DNA of 64,000 nucleotides from assembly GCA_030762935.1 (NCBI GenBank), contig CM060898.1, positions 99,145,281-99,209,280 of the forward strand, in the 5' to 3' direction. Position numbers and translations under genes: made by a program. This document shows positions 12,001 through 24,785 of the stretch, piece after piece (position 1 is the stretch's first letter; each line of letters opens with the position of its first letter). Below the pieces are notes generated by a model. It saw only the letters and a program-made list of their open reading frames with translations. It did no database searches and was not told where the DNA came from. Source of the DNA: Hymenopus coronatus (lineage: Eukaryota > Arthropoda > Insecta > Mantodea > Hymenopodidae).

Positions 12001-13069
12001 TTTCCAATGAAAGGATATATTGCTAGTCTAACTTATTGGATGTAAATCATTTTGTTATACGAACATTGTATACCCTAAGCTGGACTTAGATCATGCACTG
12101 AGGTTTGCACTCTTTTTTTCTCTCTTAAGATGTACTGCATAATGGTCATATCTGAACTGTGCAGGCAGCATTATTTTTAGAGGTGAGCTGTGATTGAATA
12201 TTAATTACAACTAATGGTTTAAATGCACTGCACCACCCCAGTTGAATAAGAAACTTTTTATAAATTAAGTTTGAAAAATTTTAAATAATAATGCCTCTAT
12301 AGTATGTTATGAGTTGAAAAATTACATGAAAATAATACAACAATGTGAAAAATTGCTTATATGCATTTAAAATGCTGAAGGAAATATATATCTTGCAACT
12401 CATGAATCATTGCTAAATGGTGAAGTTATAAATGTCATTCTATAACCTGCTAACAGTATGTTTGTCGAAAATGTATTTCAACTCCAGCTAAGGAGATATC
12501 AGTATATTATTGTCAAGCCATTTTAATTTGGAATCTAATTTATTTTAGCTTGGTTTGAAAGGCACTTCATGTGAAAATGAGGAGAGTTTCTTAATATTTA
12601 TAAATTTTAGTTCTTTGACTACTTATATAATCTTCATTCAAAATAAGCCCCTGGGAGTTTTATGAATGCCTACTAGCTTTGTAGTAGCTGTAGAATACAA
12701 TTTAATCTTCATTTGGTTACACTAGGTGGTTACTATATCCAAATAATGCTAAACTCAAGTTAAATCTTGTGTTCTGGGAGAACAAATACCCTTTCTAAAC
12801 TGCAATAGGGTAAGCACTGTTTTCCATATGTAATTTGTCAAAATGTTGCACTCCTATGCCTTTCTACTTTTAAAATGACTGAGTGACAGGTATTGTTGCT
12901 ACAGCTATAAAGCATTAGGACCTCTAATGATGTTTTCTGCAATCACTTGTGTTCCAGGACTTGTTGTCTGCAATCAGAGCCAACAGCAATTAATTATTAG
13001 ATCAGCAGATGATACTACGGTAGAGGCAGAACATGTTAGGCATGAAATAACCAACAAATTTTATTTAGG
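12001..13069. other. AT-rich intergenic, nothing recognised
   Basis: No domain, splice-flanked exon or repeat family was recognised in this stretch. Confidence 0.4.
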
Positions 13070-13206
13070 AACTCTTTCAGGGTGTGAGGTACCTTTATGT
13101 GCGAACAAGCATCATACAGAACCACCACTTTACTTCCCTCCTGCAGGAAGCCATGCTAACGATTTTTATGCCTGAAGATACTCATTGCACTCATGTGGAT
13201 TTAAAA
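13070..13206 (-). repeat. SINE-B fragment
   Basis: The blocks TGTGAGGTACCTTTATGTGC and ACTTCCCTCCTGCAGGAAGC, then CCATGCTAACGATTTTTATG, match the body of SINE-B in reverse. The tRNA-like head is missing. The short ORF that crosses it is not a gene. Confidence 0.7.
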
Positions 13207-13302
13207 CTGTAGTCACTCCTTAAAATAATGTATATGTTTTTGTTAGATATCAACCTGCACAAACTTGTTCAGAATAACTTGTCAAACAGGAGTGCATTCA
13301 TA

Positions 13303-14531
13303 CAAGGATGATTAAAATATAAAAAGTAATTTTTCAAATTTATTGTTTAAATGTTTACAGAAGTGACACATTCTATACTTCTCCACATACCTCCTTCACA
13401 TTCTACATGCTTTTGCCAATGATTTGAAAACTTCAACATTCCTTGTTCAAAAAAGTTTGAAGGTGCGTTATCAACCAATTCTGCACATGTTTCTCAACAT
13501 CTTCATTCCCCTCCAAACGATTCTTTCATGGACGCTAACACAAATAATCCAGGTGAGACCAATGTGTTTGTAGAGAGGTTTTCAAGGGTTTCCTAGTGCC
13601 TTCAGGGTATCCCTTATCAAATTCGCAGTGTGAGGCTCAGCATTGTCTTGGAAAGGATGAAATCTCTGATGATCATATGGCCTTTTGTTTTGGTAGGCAG
13701 CTTTTGCTTACCTTAACAATTGGCAGTAGTAAGCCGCATTTAGCATATGTCATCATGAAAAAATCAGCGAGTAAAACTCCTCTGTAGTTAAAAAATACTG
13801 TTGTTAGAACTTTTCTGGCTGATCAGCAGTTTTTGGCCTTCACTGGGCAATCTTCATTCTTTCTTTGCCACTCCTTCCTCACTGTTTTGGATTCTGGAAT
13901 GAAATGATGGACCCATGTCTCATCACATGCAATGATGCACTTCAAATCATCCTCCCCTTCTTGCCAGAATCAATTCAGAAAACTCAAACAAATCTCCACC
14001 CGGTTAACAACTTTGGAACCCATTGAGCACTAAGATTTTTAAATCCAAGATTTTTACTGATAATGGTATGAGTACTCCCAATGCTGTTGCCCACTTCTAA
14101 TGCAATTTCTTCATCAGTGCAGTGGCAATTATCTTCAATAAGTTCTGAAATGTCATTGTAAGATGACCTTGGACACCAAGCATGACCTTCATCTTTGCAA
14201 TTTCTTGGCTACACTTAAATTGTCTGGCCCAGGTAAGCCTCAATTCTGGGACCTTAAAGCGTCCACAAACTGTGCCTTATAATGAGTTAAAATCTCCTAG
14301 TGTTTAGTCCCTTCATTGGTTAAAATTTTTATAATAATTTGCTGTGCAATAAGCAAAGAAACCTTGTGTTCACTCATGGCTGCACTGATGCTGAAACCTA
14401 TCAAAGCAGCTAACCAAGCTGGTTTCTCTTCTTTAACACACAGACCTTCAATCTCCCACTCCACCATCCCGCTTAGATCTGCCTGCACAGTACTCTGGTT
14501 CAATTACCCTTTATATTTGAACCCTCCTTGA
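13303..14531 (-). mobile_element. Mariner (DD34D) transposon, TIRs present, transposase dead
   Basis: Ends CAAGGATGATTAAAATATAA (left) and, in reverse complement, TCAAGGAGGGTTCAAATATA (right) form TIRs next to TA duplications at 13301-13302 and 14532-14533. The 1.23-kb length is normal for mariner. The minus strand holds decayed transposase: IIIKILTNEGTKH near 14300, ACDETWVHHFIPESK (first catalytic Asp), FQDNAEPHTANLIRD (second Asp) and a tail with KESFGGE and HWQKHVE. The SPDLAP-D segment with the third Asp is deleted or altered. Several frameshifts and stops are present. Confidence 0.85.
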
Positions 14532-14887
14532 TAACATGGGTTGTTTCAGACTTTGCACCAAGTTACTTGCTAGTGTAAACACATTATAGTTCAAAACCTG
14601 CATCAAGAAGTATTGCCAGAATTATGAGTCATCTCTGATTATCATCATCTAGTATGTTTTCAGGACATATAAATCCCAGTAAGTGATAACTATAATGTAG
14701 TTGGTTTCTAACGAATGACAGTTGGCAGAAAAGCCATTCACTTTCTTGCTATCCAGTATTTATAAAGAAGGTTGGCAAGTTGTCCAAATGCTGGCAATGA
14801 AAAAGGTTGTCCTATTCCACATCTTCTTGGAGTTCAGGAAGGACATGTAGGAGACTCTCCTATGCCAGTCTATCCTTTGCAGATGTA

Positions 14888-16089
14888 CGAGGTCTGTTTA
14901 GAAAGGTCTGGAACATTTGTAGTTTCGCGCCAATGGAGTATTGGAGCGAAATGTGGTTGGCATCCCTGCACACGACTGTGTTTTGATATATAACTGCCGA
15001 AAGTTTCATTGTTGTATGTCTGTTATTCATTGTTCAGTGCTGTATTGAGTAGAATGTTGTGTTGCACAATTTGCGTATTTTGAGATGACAAGAGTTAGAG
15101 GAGCAATGCGTCTTCATTAAATTTTGTGTGAAACTCAAGAAAACCTTTACTGAGATACCAAATGATGCAGGAGGCTTATGGTGACGAGTGCTTCAGCCGT
15201 CCTTGGTGTTATGAATGGTTCACCCTGTTTAAAAATGGCTGGATGGAAGTTAAAGATGACCCTCGTTCAGGACACCCTTCGAGAGAGTGCAGAAGAATGC
15301 ATCATCTCAGTTGGATAATGTCATGAAATCCTGACACAGCATCTTGGAATACATCGTGTTGCTGTCAAGTTCATGGCTCTTGAGTCAAGACCTAGCTCTG
15401 TGAAGAGTTTTTGGATCGCGCAAATGAGGACGAGATGCTCCTTAAAAGAATCATAACTGCTGATGAGATGTGGGTCTATGGTTATGATGTTGAGACCGAG
15501 GTTCAGTCTTCACAATGGGTTGTCAAGATTCTCTAAGACCAAAAAAAGCTTGTCAAGTCAGATCAAATGTCAAAGCTATGTTGATAGTTTTCTTTGACTT
15601 TGAAGGATTAGTTCATCATAAATTTGTGCCAGAAGGACAAACTATTAATCGATGGTGCTATTGGTACGTGTTGCGATGCCTGCAAGAAAATGTGAGAAAA
15701 AAATGGCCTGAAATGTGGCGAGACAATTCATGGCTCTTGCATCACAATAATGCACCTGCACATTCATCCCTGTTGGTGCGTGACTATTGCACAAAAAATG
15801 ATATCACTGTGCTGCCCCATCCTCCATACTCTCCAGACCTGGTCCCAGTGGATTTTTTTTTTTTATTTCCAAAGTTGAAAACCCCATTGAAAGGACGAAG
15901 ATTTGCAACGATAGACAAGATAAAAGAAAATTCACAAACAGTGCTTTGCACGATCCAGAAAGTGGAAACGGCATGGGAAGCAATGTATCAATTGTGGAGG
16001 AAAGAATTTTGAAGGAGACCATGCACAATGAGTAAAAGGTAAGCGTAGAAATATTTTGTGGACAAAGTTCTGTTTTTGAACAGACCTCG
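14888..16089 (+). mobile_element. Mariner (DD34D) transposon with TIRs
   Basis: The left end CGAGGTCTGTTTAGAAAGGT matches the reverse complement of the right end, CGAGGTCTGTTCAAAAACAG. TA sits at 14886-14887 and 16090-16091. At 1.2 kb this is a full-length mariner. It contains a broken transposase gene on the + strand. Confidence 0.9.
15067..16012 (+). pseudogene. Mariner transposase, active-site Asp changed to Asn
   Basis: The N-terminal helix-turn-helix region is in pieces (CIKFCVKL-like near 15110; YEWFTLFKNGWMEVKDDPRS at 15205-15275). ITADEMWVYGYDVETE holds the first catalytic Asp near 15455. The longest intact piece, 15515-16012 (165 aa), includes LLHHNNAPAHSSLLVRDYC and PHPPYSPDLVPVDFFFLFPK. 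In mariners the first of these reads HHDNAPAH, so the second catalytic Asp is Asn here. The third Asp survives in VPVDF. A frameshift or stop before 15515 also disrupts the gene. The protein would be catalytically dead even if expressed. Confidence 0.9.
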
Positions 16090-16267
16090 TATGTTGAAGC
16101 AGTCATGGCTTGTTAACAATCTAAAATGTGCTATTGGCATTGTAGCTGTATTGTCAGATTGGCAATATAATTTTAAAAACCATGCTTAATGCTGTCGATC
16201 AGATCTTGTTGATAAAGACTGAAGATGAAATGCACAACTTGTTAAAAGTTATGAAAATATCAATTGA

Positions 16268-17148
16268 TAAAAAGTCTGATGTACTAACATTCACATAACT
16301 TTCTCTACCAATGCTAGAACAAATTGTTCTTACAAAAGCATATTCTTCTATCTATTCATGCTTATCAAGACGAACATTAGTAAAAATGGTTTTATTATAT
16401 TATTTCCTTGTACAAGAGGAATAGGAAGTACAATAAGTTAAAACCATAAGTCTAATCTTTCAAAAGTTGGTTGCTGTGTGATGGTGTTGAAATTCTACTG
16501 TCTTACCTTGACCAGGACAAACAAAAATGAATGACCACTTCACATTTGGAAATGGTTAGCTCTACAACAAAGAACCTCAAGCCTGATAAAGAGGTCTCTG
16601 AGCAAAATAAAGCAGTCTTTCATTCTCAATATAGAGTGGGATGCTGAGAACCATAGCAGTTAAAGAGCCTCCATAAATAAAACTCATTATCAATTTTTCA
16701 TAACAAAATGTGTTTGATATAAATTGTATTTTGACAATATCTACATTTTTTTGTTTTATTATTTCTTACTGTTTACTAGTTTTACAAAAGATATACAGAC
16801 AGAAGGGGACTTTATAAATATATTTTGTCCTTTAATTTAATAAAGATTGTTACAGCCATTTAAGAGTAAATCAAAGTATTCAGATTTTTTTTTATGTAAA
16901 GGGAGGGTATTTTGAGGGGGAGGATCTTATGGCATCCTTGAATTTAAATATCAAATTTGATATTAAACTGACTTCGTTTTTGAGTTATCCTATTCTTTAA
17001 CACATTGCTTTCTAAAAAGGTGTGTTTTTTTTTTTTTAATTCAGGAGACCCTAAAACCTGATTTCCAATGAAACCTTCGTATCACATTATTTAGGTAGAA
17101 TGCAATACCTTCTCTACCTAAATACAAAGTAGAAAAAGTAATAAGAGA
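16268..17148 (+). repeat. Repeat A with SINE-B fragment inside
   Basis: Starts GTCTGATGTACTAACATTCA and ends TAGAAAAAGTAATAAG. The family sequence is interrupted at about 16568-16686 by a SINE-B tail fragment, so the SINE piece arrived later. Confidence 0.8.
16568..16686 (+). repeat. SINE-B 3' fragment nested in Repeat A
   Basis: Contains AAAGAACCTCAAGCCTGATA, GCAGTCTTTCATTCTC and CAGTTAAAGAGCCTCCATAA, the 3' half of SINE-B ending in ATAAATAAAACTC. The head is absent. Confidence 0.8.
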
Positions 17149-19146
17149 ACAATGGCATAGAAATTTGGAACTGTAATGGGCTCTGAGGTCTATACTGTGA
17201 CAAAGAAGAACAGTATTTTATCAATTTTCTCATTATTGTCCTGTTTTTAAGTTTATTGTTATATGCTGATGTAAAGATTCCTTTGATAGGGTGATGGAAG
17301 AGAGGAGCAGATGATTTTGATATAATTTTGTTACCTTTCTGGACCAGAAACTTGGTTGCTTCATTATCTTCTATTCCATACTGTGCAGGAAACCATTGAA
17401 GTACTACTCTTTTATTTTATTTATTTTTTTATTATTTTACACAGTATAACATTTATTATAAAAACGGTTCCAACATTTGTAACATTAAAAGTTTGGCTGT
17501 AGTATCAAATGCTATGGCTATGATGCTTGCTATTGAGTTGGATAATATTACAGCATTCTCTATTTTTTTTTTATTTGATAAAAGAATGTTTTTGTAAGCT
17601 AAGGAGGATTGCTAAATGTTTGACATAAAAATTTGTAGGATTTAAATACAATCTTCTGTGAAAGCAAAAGATTGAGCATGCTGATATTATGGTTGGACCT
17701 TTTCTTGGGTGCTCCCTAGTGTTCATTTGGTAGATTTTGCGTAGTTTTGGAAGCTGGGCAGAGCTACAGCATTGAAACATCTAATGGCTTCTATGCTAAT
17801 GTTTCTTTCAGTTTGTAGTTCCCCTAACTCATGCAGTGTGCTTTGTTTTGTTTAATAATTTGACTAGTTTGTGGTAAATTAGAAGTTCTTAAAAGAACGA
17901 AACTTTCTTTGATTGACAACACAGCGGAAACACAGATGGAAGAGCTTTCGCTTCCTTCCTCCAGCCCTCGCTTCCCCATAAAATTGGTGTCTAAGTAAAG
18001 ATGTGCTTATAGTAGGCATTATTATTAGTGCATTATGTCATTTTGATAAGCTGGATCCTCATTAAACATTTGAGTTATCTTAAAATTAATTGTTTTTAGT
18101 AATAATTGTTTTAAAATATATAGAAGTATTTGAGAATTGTATTTTTATACCTATATATAATTATTAGGCTTGCAGTTTTGGAGAGAAGCCACATGAATGA
18201 TTTTGTTCTTAACCTCACGAAACTCATTATTAAAGCTTCACCTCAAATAGGCAATGATTGATGAAATTAATATTTATTTGCAGCTTTATTGGAAAACCTG
18301 TGTAGTATTAATTACATATATAGTAATAGGATTTTGAGCACTCAAAAGTATAACAACGCTTATTCTGCGTGCATTTCCAAAATAAAAGAATCTTACAATG
18401 TATTATTAATTTATAACAGCAGTTAACTTTTAGTGTACATATTAATTTATTATGTATTTGTTATTGGTAATGCAATCATGCATCTCCATTGTTAAAACTG
18501 TATGTTACTTGTTTTAAATAATAGATATCATTTGTATTGTAATATAAGCCCACTCTGAAAGCTTTGAGAATGAAAGCAATAAAGTTCTGTAAAAGAAAAA
18601 AGATAACAAAAGACATCACAGCTTTAAGGAATATTTTCTTTAAATTCTGCGCAAAGTCTCATCCCTTCATCTATTTATGTAAATGCTGCTGAGTGCTTGT
18701 TTCTGAAAAGGTGCAAGTACATTCTTTGTATGAAGTCCTGCCGCTTCAGGTAAATCAATTTTTGACCGCAAAATTTGAGATGGCAGATATTTGACTTCTG
18801 ATTGTTGCAGAAAGTATTTTAAGTACAATAAGGGCAGAAGCAGTCACAGAATTGTATCCAGACTAGTTTTTGTACATTTCATTTTCTGTGTGTTAAAAAC
18901 TTGGGCCAAATGTTCTTTGTAACTAAACGTTTCTCAATCAAAACAGTTGCATAATAATCTCTAAGTGACCAAAAAAAAAAAAAAAGGCAGCACAGTTCCT
19001 CATCTGGCTAACATTTCTCAATTTCCCCTACTTTGTTTTGGAGAAGCCATCCTTGGAAGACTAATTTGATGTCAACACCTACCTATTTGTAGATTGTACT
19101 CATATGTGTATTTAACTTTTATCATCTCAACAGGTTACATTAAATA
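17149..19146. other. AT-rich, no gene recognised
   Basis: Two kilobases without a recognised domain, SINE or TIR. AATAAAG near 18580 could be a polyadenylation signal, but no upstream coding sequence was identified. Confidence 0.4.
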
Positions 19147-19148
19147 TA

Positions 19149-20085
19149 TGAGGGTCACTCAAAAACTAATTTGCAAAATTAGACATTGATTACACAGCAA
19201 GAAAACCACTACATAGAGGATTAGATTATCATTTTTCAATGTAATCCCCATCCTTTTCCACCTAACATGGCATGTATTCCTGTGTAGTAAAACACACAGT
19301 CTTGCCTCCAAAGCCATTGACAAACAGATTTTTTCATGGCCTCCACATCTGGAGCCTCCCGTGATGAGCTTCCTTCAGCGGTCCAAATAGATGGAAGTCT
19401 GATGGTGCTAAGTCAGGGCTGTATGGGGATGAGGCAAGACTTCTTAATCATTTTTCACAATCTCTTCAGTGGTGTGATGACTGGTATGTGATTTTTACAT
19501 TGCCATGCAAATGCAGAAAATGGTTTTTGTTGGGCAAACTCACTGAAGACATGCTTTCAGCTTTTTGAGGGTGCTGACTTATTGCATAGAACTTATTGTG
19601 CATCCCTGCTCCAAAAAATCAACCAGAATCACACATTCTGCATCCCAAAATACAGTCGCCATCACTTTCCCTGCCAATGGCAGTTTTGAATTTTTTCTCC
19701 CTCAGGTTGTACAACGCCATTCCATGGACTGTCTTTTTCATTGTGGTTCAAAAAACTAACCCATGTTTTGTTTCCAGTCATAATTTTGTCCAGGAACTTC
19801 TCTCCCTCCACCAAATTGAAGCACTGGAAATGTTCCGAGGGTATTGATTTTCGTGTTTCCTAATTCGGTTTGGTTAACTTTCGAGGTATGCATCGTAACA
19901 GTGGATGTCAGTAAGATTAGAAGATGGGTTTGTTGTTGTAATGAAACTGAAGGGCTTTTTGAGGGTGCTGACATATTGCATAGAATTTATTGTTCATCCC
20001 TGCTCCAAAAAATCAACCAGAATCGCACATTCTGCATCCCAAAATACAGTCCGTCCCCCAGTAAAGGTACAGTACACTAATTCTT
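19149..20085 (-). mobile_element. Mariner remnant, one TIR, internally rearranged
   Basis: The left end TGAGGGTCACTCAAAAACTA follows a TA and has the mariner GGGTCACTCAAAA-type terminus. The minus strand shows SPYSPDLAPSDFHLFGPLKE near 19400 (third catalytic Asp present) and FLDKIMTGNKTWVSFLNHNE near 19800, where the usual TGDETW has become TGNKTW. The right TIR is missing, and the element stops where a Tc1-like fragment begins. A 98-bp block is duplicated inside it (19560-19657 and 19954-20051). Confidence 0.75.
19560..20051 (+). repeat. 98-bp direct duplication within a mariner remnant
   Basis: 19560-19657 and 19954-20051 are both 98 bp and differ at about four positions by eye; both begin GCTTTTTGAGGGTGCTGAC. 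The offset is 394 bp. The copies are far more alike than expected from the decay of the surrounding transposase. Confidence 0.85.
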
Positions 20086-20441
20086 GAAAATCGTCATTAT
20101 ATTGCCTTCATCGGATGTCCACAGAAGAAAGGACTGTGAGCCAAAAACTGTGGCCACTGCAGTCACCAGATTTGTCGACATGTGATTTTTATTTATGGAG
20201 GTACTTGAAAGGAAAAGTGTCCGAGCAGAATCCCCTATCATTGATAGCATTAGGAATTGCATCTGCAGCATCACCCATGAGGAATTGACATGTGTTTTCA
20301 TGAATCACGCACAGAAGTGTATAGATGCAGATGGAGGATGCATCCAACATTTATTATGAATATAAATGCTTTTTATTCCATTTGAAGTTTGTTTCAAATC
20401 ATTGTCATAACACAGGCCGTTTTTATCTGCCCAACCCTGTA
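20086..20441 (+). mobile_element. Tc1/mariner-superfamily 3' fragment
   Basis: A + strand frame reads KLWPLQSPDLSTCDFYLWRY and LKGKVSEQNPL. This is the 'W-PRSPDL-P-DFFLWGYLK' C-terminal block of Tc1-like transposases, with the last catalytic acid in CDF. Further on, another frame gives KCIDADGGCIQHLL, the family's usual C-terminus. It ends at GGGCAGATAAAAACGG in reverse complement, capped by ACAGGGT, a common TIR end. The 5' part of the element is missing. Confidence 0.75.
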
Positions 20442-21221
20442 TTACACAATAAATGTATTCCACTTTTTCAGGGTTTTCTGACTAAAATTTTATGAACACA
20501 CAAAATGCATACCTATGCACTGTTAAGTCTATGAGGTAGTTTGAGATACAGCTTCAGAACTTCCTGAAATAAAAGTTTTTCATCTAAATTGTTTTTCATT
20601 GTTGCTGATCCAGTTCCTGGTTCTGATCATGTGCACAGGGATGATCTTCCCACAACTATATTCTTTCATCATATTTTCATCCTGGGCAGTTGTCATGCCC
20701 TTTCCTCAAGCAACCTTCAAGTGAGTTCCATGTTCTCAAGGGGATACAAAATATTGAAAAGTGCTAATAAATTACAATTTTAGTCATTTGTGCCTTATAT
20801 ATACACACACCATACCCCCATCTCTCTCTCCCTCTCTTTCATCGCAGGCACAATGGTTATATTTTAAATTATACTTCCCAAAAGAAAATTCTAACTCCTA
20901 CCCACTTTTAAGTAAAAAAACTAACTTTAAGCATGTTTAAGGTGAAGTTTTGCTCTATACAGTAGTACTATTGTTAAGTATGGTAGCTTCTTTATGCTCA
21001 ACTCATTTGGTTTCATTCTTAAAAATGTGTGAGACTTTGTTTATTCCATTTTTGCTTTGAACTTCATCTGTAAGTATGTTATTTACATATTATCTCAGAA
21101 ACTATTGAAGATAACTGAATTATAAAAATAACTTCTAAGTGCTGTAATACATCTACATTGGTATTGATAACATTGTTGCCTATTAAATAAAATTGTTAAC
21201 TTTTAAATAAAAGAAGATATA
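20442..21221. other. AT-rich, low-complexity CT/CA patch
   Basis: No gene recognised. A short CACACA/CTCTCT-rich patch lies at about 20800-20840. Confidence 0.4.
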
Positions 21222-22057
21222 CAAGGGTGGTTCCATAAATTTCCAGCCTGACCCTAAAAATGAGTGCAAAAGTTAAATGACTTGGAGAGGAGCTAGCACA
21301 CACACATATGTCAGGATGTGCATACATGAATTTCGGCTTGCTTCTAGACTGTCAAGTGGTGGTTCTTGTACAAGATATTGCATGCTGAAAGCTAAAATTG
21401 ATAAAATCAAGTATTAGCCAGTGATAAAATTCCTTACAAAAGAAGGGCTTACACCCGCTGAAATTAAATGGATGGTGCTTCTTCACATTCCTCAACGAAG
21501 GAATTGTCTACACACATTTATCTGGGCAGAGAGATTATTGTTGATGATCACGTGTTGGTTGACCTGTTGAGATGGTGATTAAGGAAACCATTGCTATTAA
21601 AGGTGAAGTGCTCGGTGACAGGCAGCTGAAACTCAAAGATATCTCGGCAAGTTTGGGGTTGTCTAAAGCAACATTTTCTGGATCATTCATGATCATTTGC
21701 ACATAAAGGTCAGTGTAAAATGGGTGCCCAGACTTCTCTCTGCAGTTCAGAAGGAGCAGTGCATGACTTGCTGAACCAAATGTTTGGAGCTTTGCCCTAG
21801 CAGAAAGAAGTATTGGAATCAATACTGGGGATGAAAGTATGGTTTTTTATTATGACTCCCTGTCCAAAAGAGAATTTCTGAATGGTGCAAACCAGGTGAA
21901 ACTCCACCAAGAAAGTCAAAGGTCACAATCCACAAAAAAATTTCAGGGTGACAATCTTCTGGGATTCCAGAGGAATCCTACTTGTTGATTTCAAAGAAAA
22001 GACTACCACTGTGAATACAAATATTATTCCTCACTTTTGCACAAATTGCAGGACTCC
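21222..22057 (+). mobile_element. Mariner remnant truncated at 3' side
   Basis: The left end CAAGGGTGGTTCCATAAATT follows a TA and resembles the TIR of the 13.3-kb mariner. + strand frames give LTKEGLTPAEIKW, HDHLHIKVSVKWVPRLLS, CKPGETPPRKSKVT and GILLVDFKEKTTTVN, in mariner order but with frameshifts. The expected TGDETWVHH region is degraded. At about 22057 the element is cut off by a Repeat A start, and no right TIR is present. Confidence 0.8.
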
Positions 22058-22490
22058 ATAAAAAAATGTGTGTTCCATTCACATGACTTTCTCCACATCT
22101 CTGTAAAAAATTATTGTTAAAAAGCTTATTCTTCTATCTGCTTCATGCTAATCGAAATAAACATTAGCAGAAATGATTTCTTGCAAGTAGAAAGGAAATA
22201 ATGGAATACACTAGGCTAAAACAATAGTCAAATCTTTTATAAGCTGGTTGCCATGTGGATGAAATCAGTTTCTTTGCATTGCCAGCAGTTGATAAATTCT
22301 CATATGTATTTTAAAACTGAAACCAATAACAAGGAATATCTCAAAAATGGTTAACTCCACAAAAAAAAAAAATATATATATATGGCATAAATTGGTATTT
22401 CAATGAAATCTATATATATTGTGTAATAAATTTTTGTCTATCTCTTACGGTTTATAAGTTATGCAAAATCCAGCAAAAAAGTGGCTGGAC
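22058..22490 (+). repeat. Repeat A, 5' half
   Basis: Starts with GTGTTCCATTCACATGACTT and runs to TTATAAGTTATGCAAAATCC, then leaves the family consensus. It contains an A-run and (AT)n at about 22363-22382. Confidence 0.8.
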
Positions 22491-24560
22491 AGTAGAAAGT
22501 AGCTGGAAAGTTGATTGGCTGAACAGGGCTTTTAATTTATCCTAAAATTATGCTAATATACATACATGGCAATCTGTAAAAAATAAAGATTCCCCAATGC
22601 ATTCTATCTATTGTGAACCTTAAAGCTGTGGTAAATCATAGCATGAAAATAATTTCACTTTCAATTATCCTGGAATGTTGTGCACAACACACTATGTATA
22701 CATAGAAGTATTAAAACTATAGAAGTCCCGATATTTCATAATGTTTAGTATGCTGAAACTTATACTTTACACTGAGGACAGACTCAGTTAACAAGCTTTA
22801 TACAGCTCGTTATTGTTCATTCTCAAAATGTTCAGTGTGACACCTCTGAAATCAGAAGTAGTTATGAAATTATATATGTTAAACCACACAAAGTACACCT
22901 TTTATGTGTAAAGCTTGAGGTTAAGGAAATATGCTTTTCTTTTGAGCATTTGGAGATAAGGCCCAACAATATATGATAATTTTGGCTTACTGTAAGTTAT
23001 TTGGGAAGACAGGCATTTTTGGCATTTTATTTCAATTTTTAATCTTATTTTGTTTTTTTATTTGTTTTATGTTTTTTAAGGAACCAACCTCTCACTGCAG
23101 TATATGTGTATTAATGTACTTACATATATCAAGAGTTCATAAATATCACAATGTGATAGAAAATTATAGATTTCCATTTAACAACGGCTGATCTAATGTT
23201 GATGTATAATATCATTAAGTATTATCAAATTAAAACTAAAATGTTTAAAACTGTTAATTAATATGTATCACATTTTACATTCTTTTTTCCTAGTTACTAT
23301 TTTGTTCTTTTCAGGATTTTTTTTTTTTTTTTTTTTTGCATATTTTTATAAATTTTTTAATGCAGTCTTCAACTTCTGAGCCATTGTTACACGATTTATT
23401 ATCTTTGATTATTGACATCAGATCATCACAAGCTTTGAAGTAACATCTAATGCACTACTATTGTGTATTTATTAACCACTGTAGCATTTTAAAAGTTTTA
23501 GCTTTGAAATTGGTTTTTTAATATCTAGGCCATTGCTATTGTATCTTTTTAAAATGATGTGACTGAAGATTATAAATTTTATTGCTGTATGAAAATTAAC
23601 TTGCAAAATATTAAAACTATGTATCTACCAAACCACAGTCCTAAAATGTCTAAAGCAAATAAACATGCTACCTTAAAAGTTGCACATTATTATTGATTAA
23701 TTGTACCAATTTATTTTTAAACCAATAAGGCTTATGTAGTAGTGGAGCACCAATGAGGAGGATTAGAGAAAAATGGCAAATGTCACAAAACTACAAAAGG
23801 GAGATGGCCACAAAACCAGGTGAAATTTTAGAGTATTTAGCTTTTAACAAGCAACATTTTTCTCCCCTCTAAGTAGAAGAGCAAGTAAAGGAATATATAA
23901 TAAAAAATTTAGCAATTGGAGTCTTGTTTCACTTTGCAGTTTTTCAAATTCCAAGACTTAGGGAGGATGGGATATTATGTTAAAGAAATTTATACTTCCA
24001 GGTGATTCAAACTCTGGATATCAAGCATAACAATGATTAGACCTTCAAAATAAACTTTCTTATTCAGTGCTATTTTACATTTTGATTTCAGTACAAAGAA
24101 ATAGTATTCTTTGCCAAATTTAAAAAGTAGTGCATCTGGAATTATTACAGTAGAAATTAATAAATACATTTTCTTTTGAACTGTGTTAATTTTTCAGTTC
24201 CTAGTTCTCATAATATGTGTATAGTTGTAGTGTTTGGACATTAAATTATGTTGTAATTTCAATGCCTATGTGTATATATTTTATAAGATTTTAGGACTTT
24301 AAATTTCTTACGTCTAAGAATTTCCAAATTTTTGGGTATAATTTGCTTTGCTTAATGAGGTTGTCTCCCAGACAATTCGAAAATTTTGCCATACCTATTA
24401 AAAGTTAATAAATAGTTAGTAGAAATTTGGTTGAAAATCTAAATTGTTATGATTTTAGAAATACAATTTGCATGTACAGAGAGGAATTAATTTCTCACAA
24501 ACCTTGTTTTGCAGCTGTAATTGTGACAGGAAACTTGATTTATCCAGCACTTGCTGTAGC
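22491..24560. other. AT-rich, no gene recognised
   Basis: No domain or repeat family recognised; poly-T runs at about 23320-23338. The small ORF near 22973 is a hydrophobic AT-rich chance frame. Confidence 0.4.
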
Positions 24561-24564
24561 TGTT

Positions 24565-24785
24565 TTGTAAGAATAGTATATTCTGAGACTGAGTAATGCA
24601 TTGCCGTAGTTGGGATTTGAACCATGGATCTACCGGCTTCCATCTGGTTGCTCTAACCAAATTGAGCTATCATGGCAACATGTCAGCAGCATTAAATTCC
24701 CTATCATGGTTTGCATTTTTCAGTCTCTTTTAACGTTATCCTACACCATCTTGTATGAAAGAACGATTTAATTACCATTGATTGA
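24565..24785 (-). mobile_element. Second inverted SINE (family G), partly deleted
   Basis: In reverse complement, 24600-24690 reads CATGTTGCCATGATAGCTCA (5' lead and box A region) and CCATGGTTCAAATCCCAACT (box B), then the family tail. Beyond the head, 24690-24785 carries the tail again in the opposite orientation (ATTTTTCAGTCTC, then GAACGATTTAATTACC). This is the layout of the 7660-7937 locus, but with most of the second head deleted. Confidence 0.7.

Noticed and set aside
12927..13175. 82-residue + strand ORF
   Set aside because: Its 3' half is a reverse SINE-B fragment and the rest shows no family.
14772..14993. 73-residue ORF at the mariner left end
   Set aside because: Crosses the TIR and target TA, so it is a chance fusion of flank and transposon.
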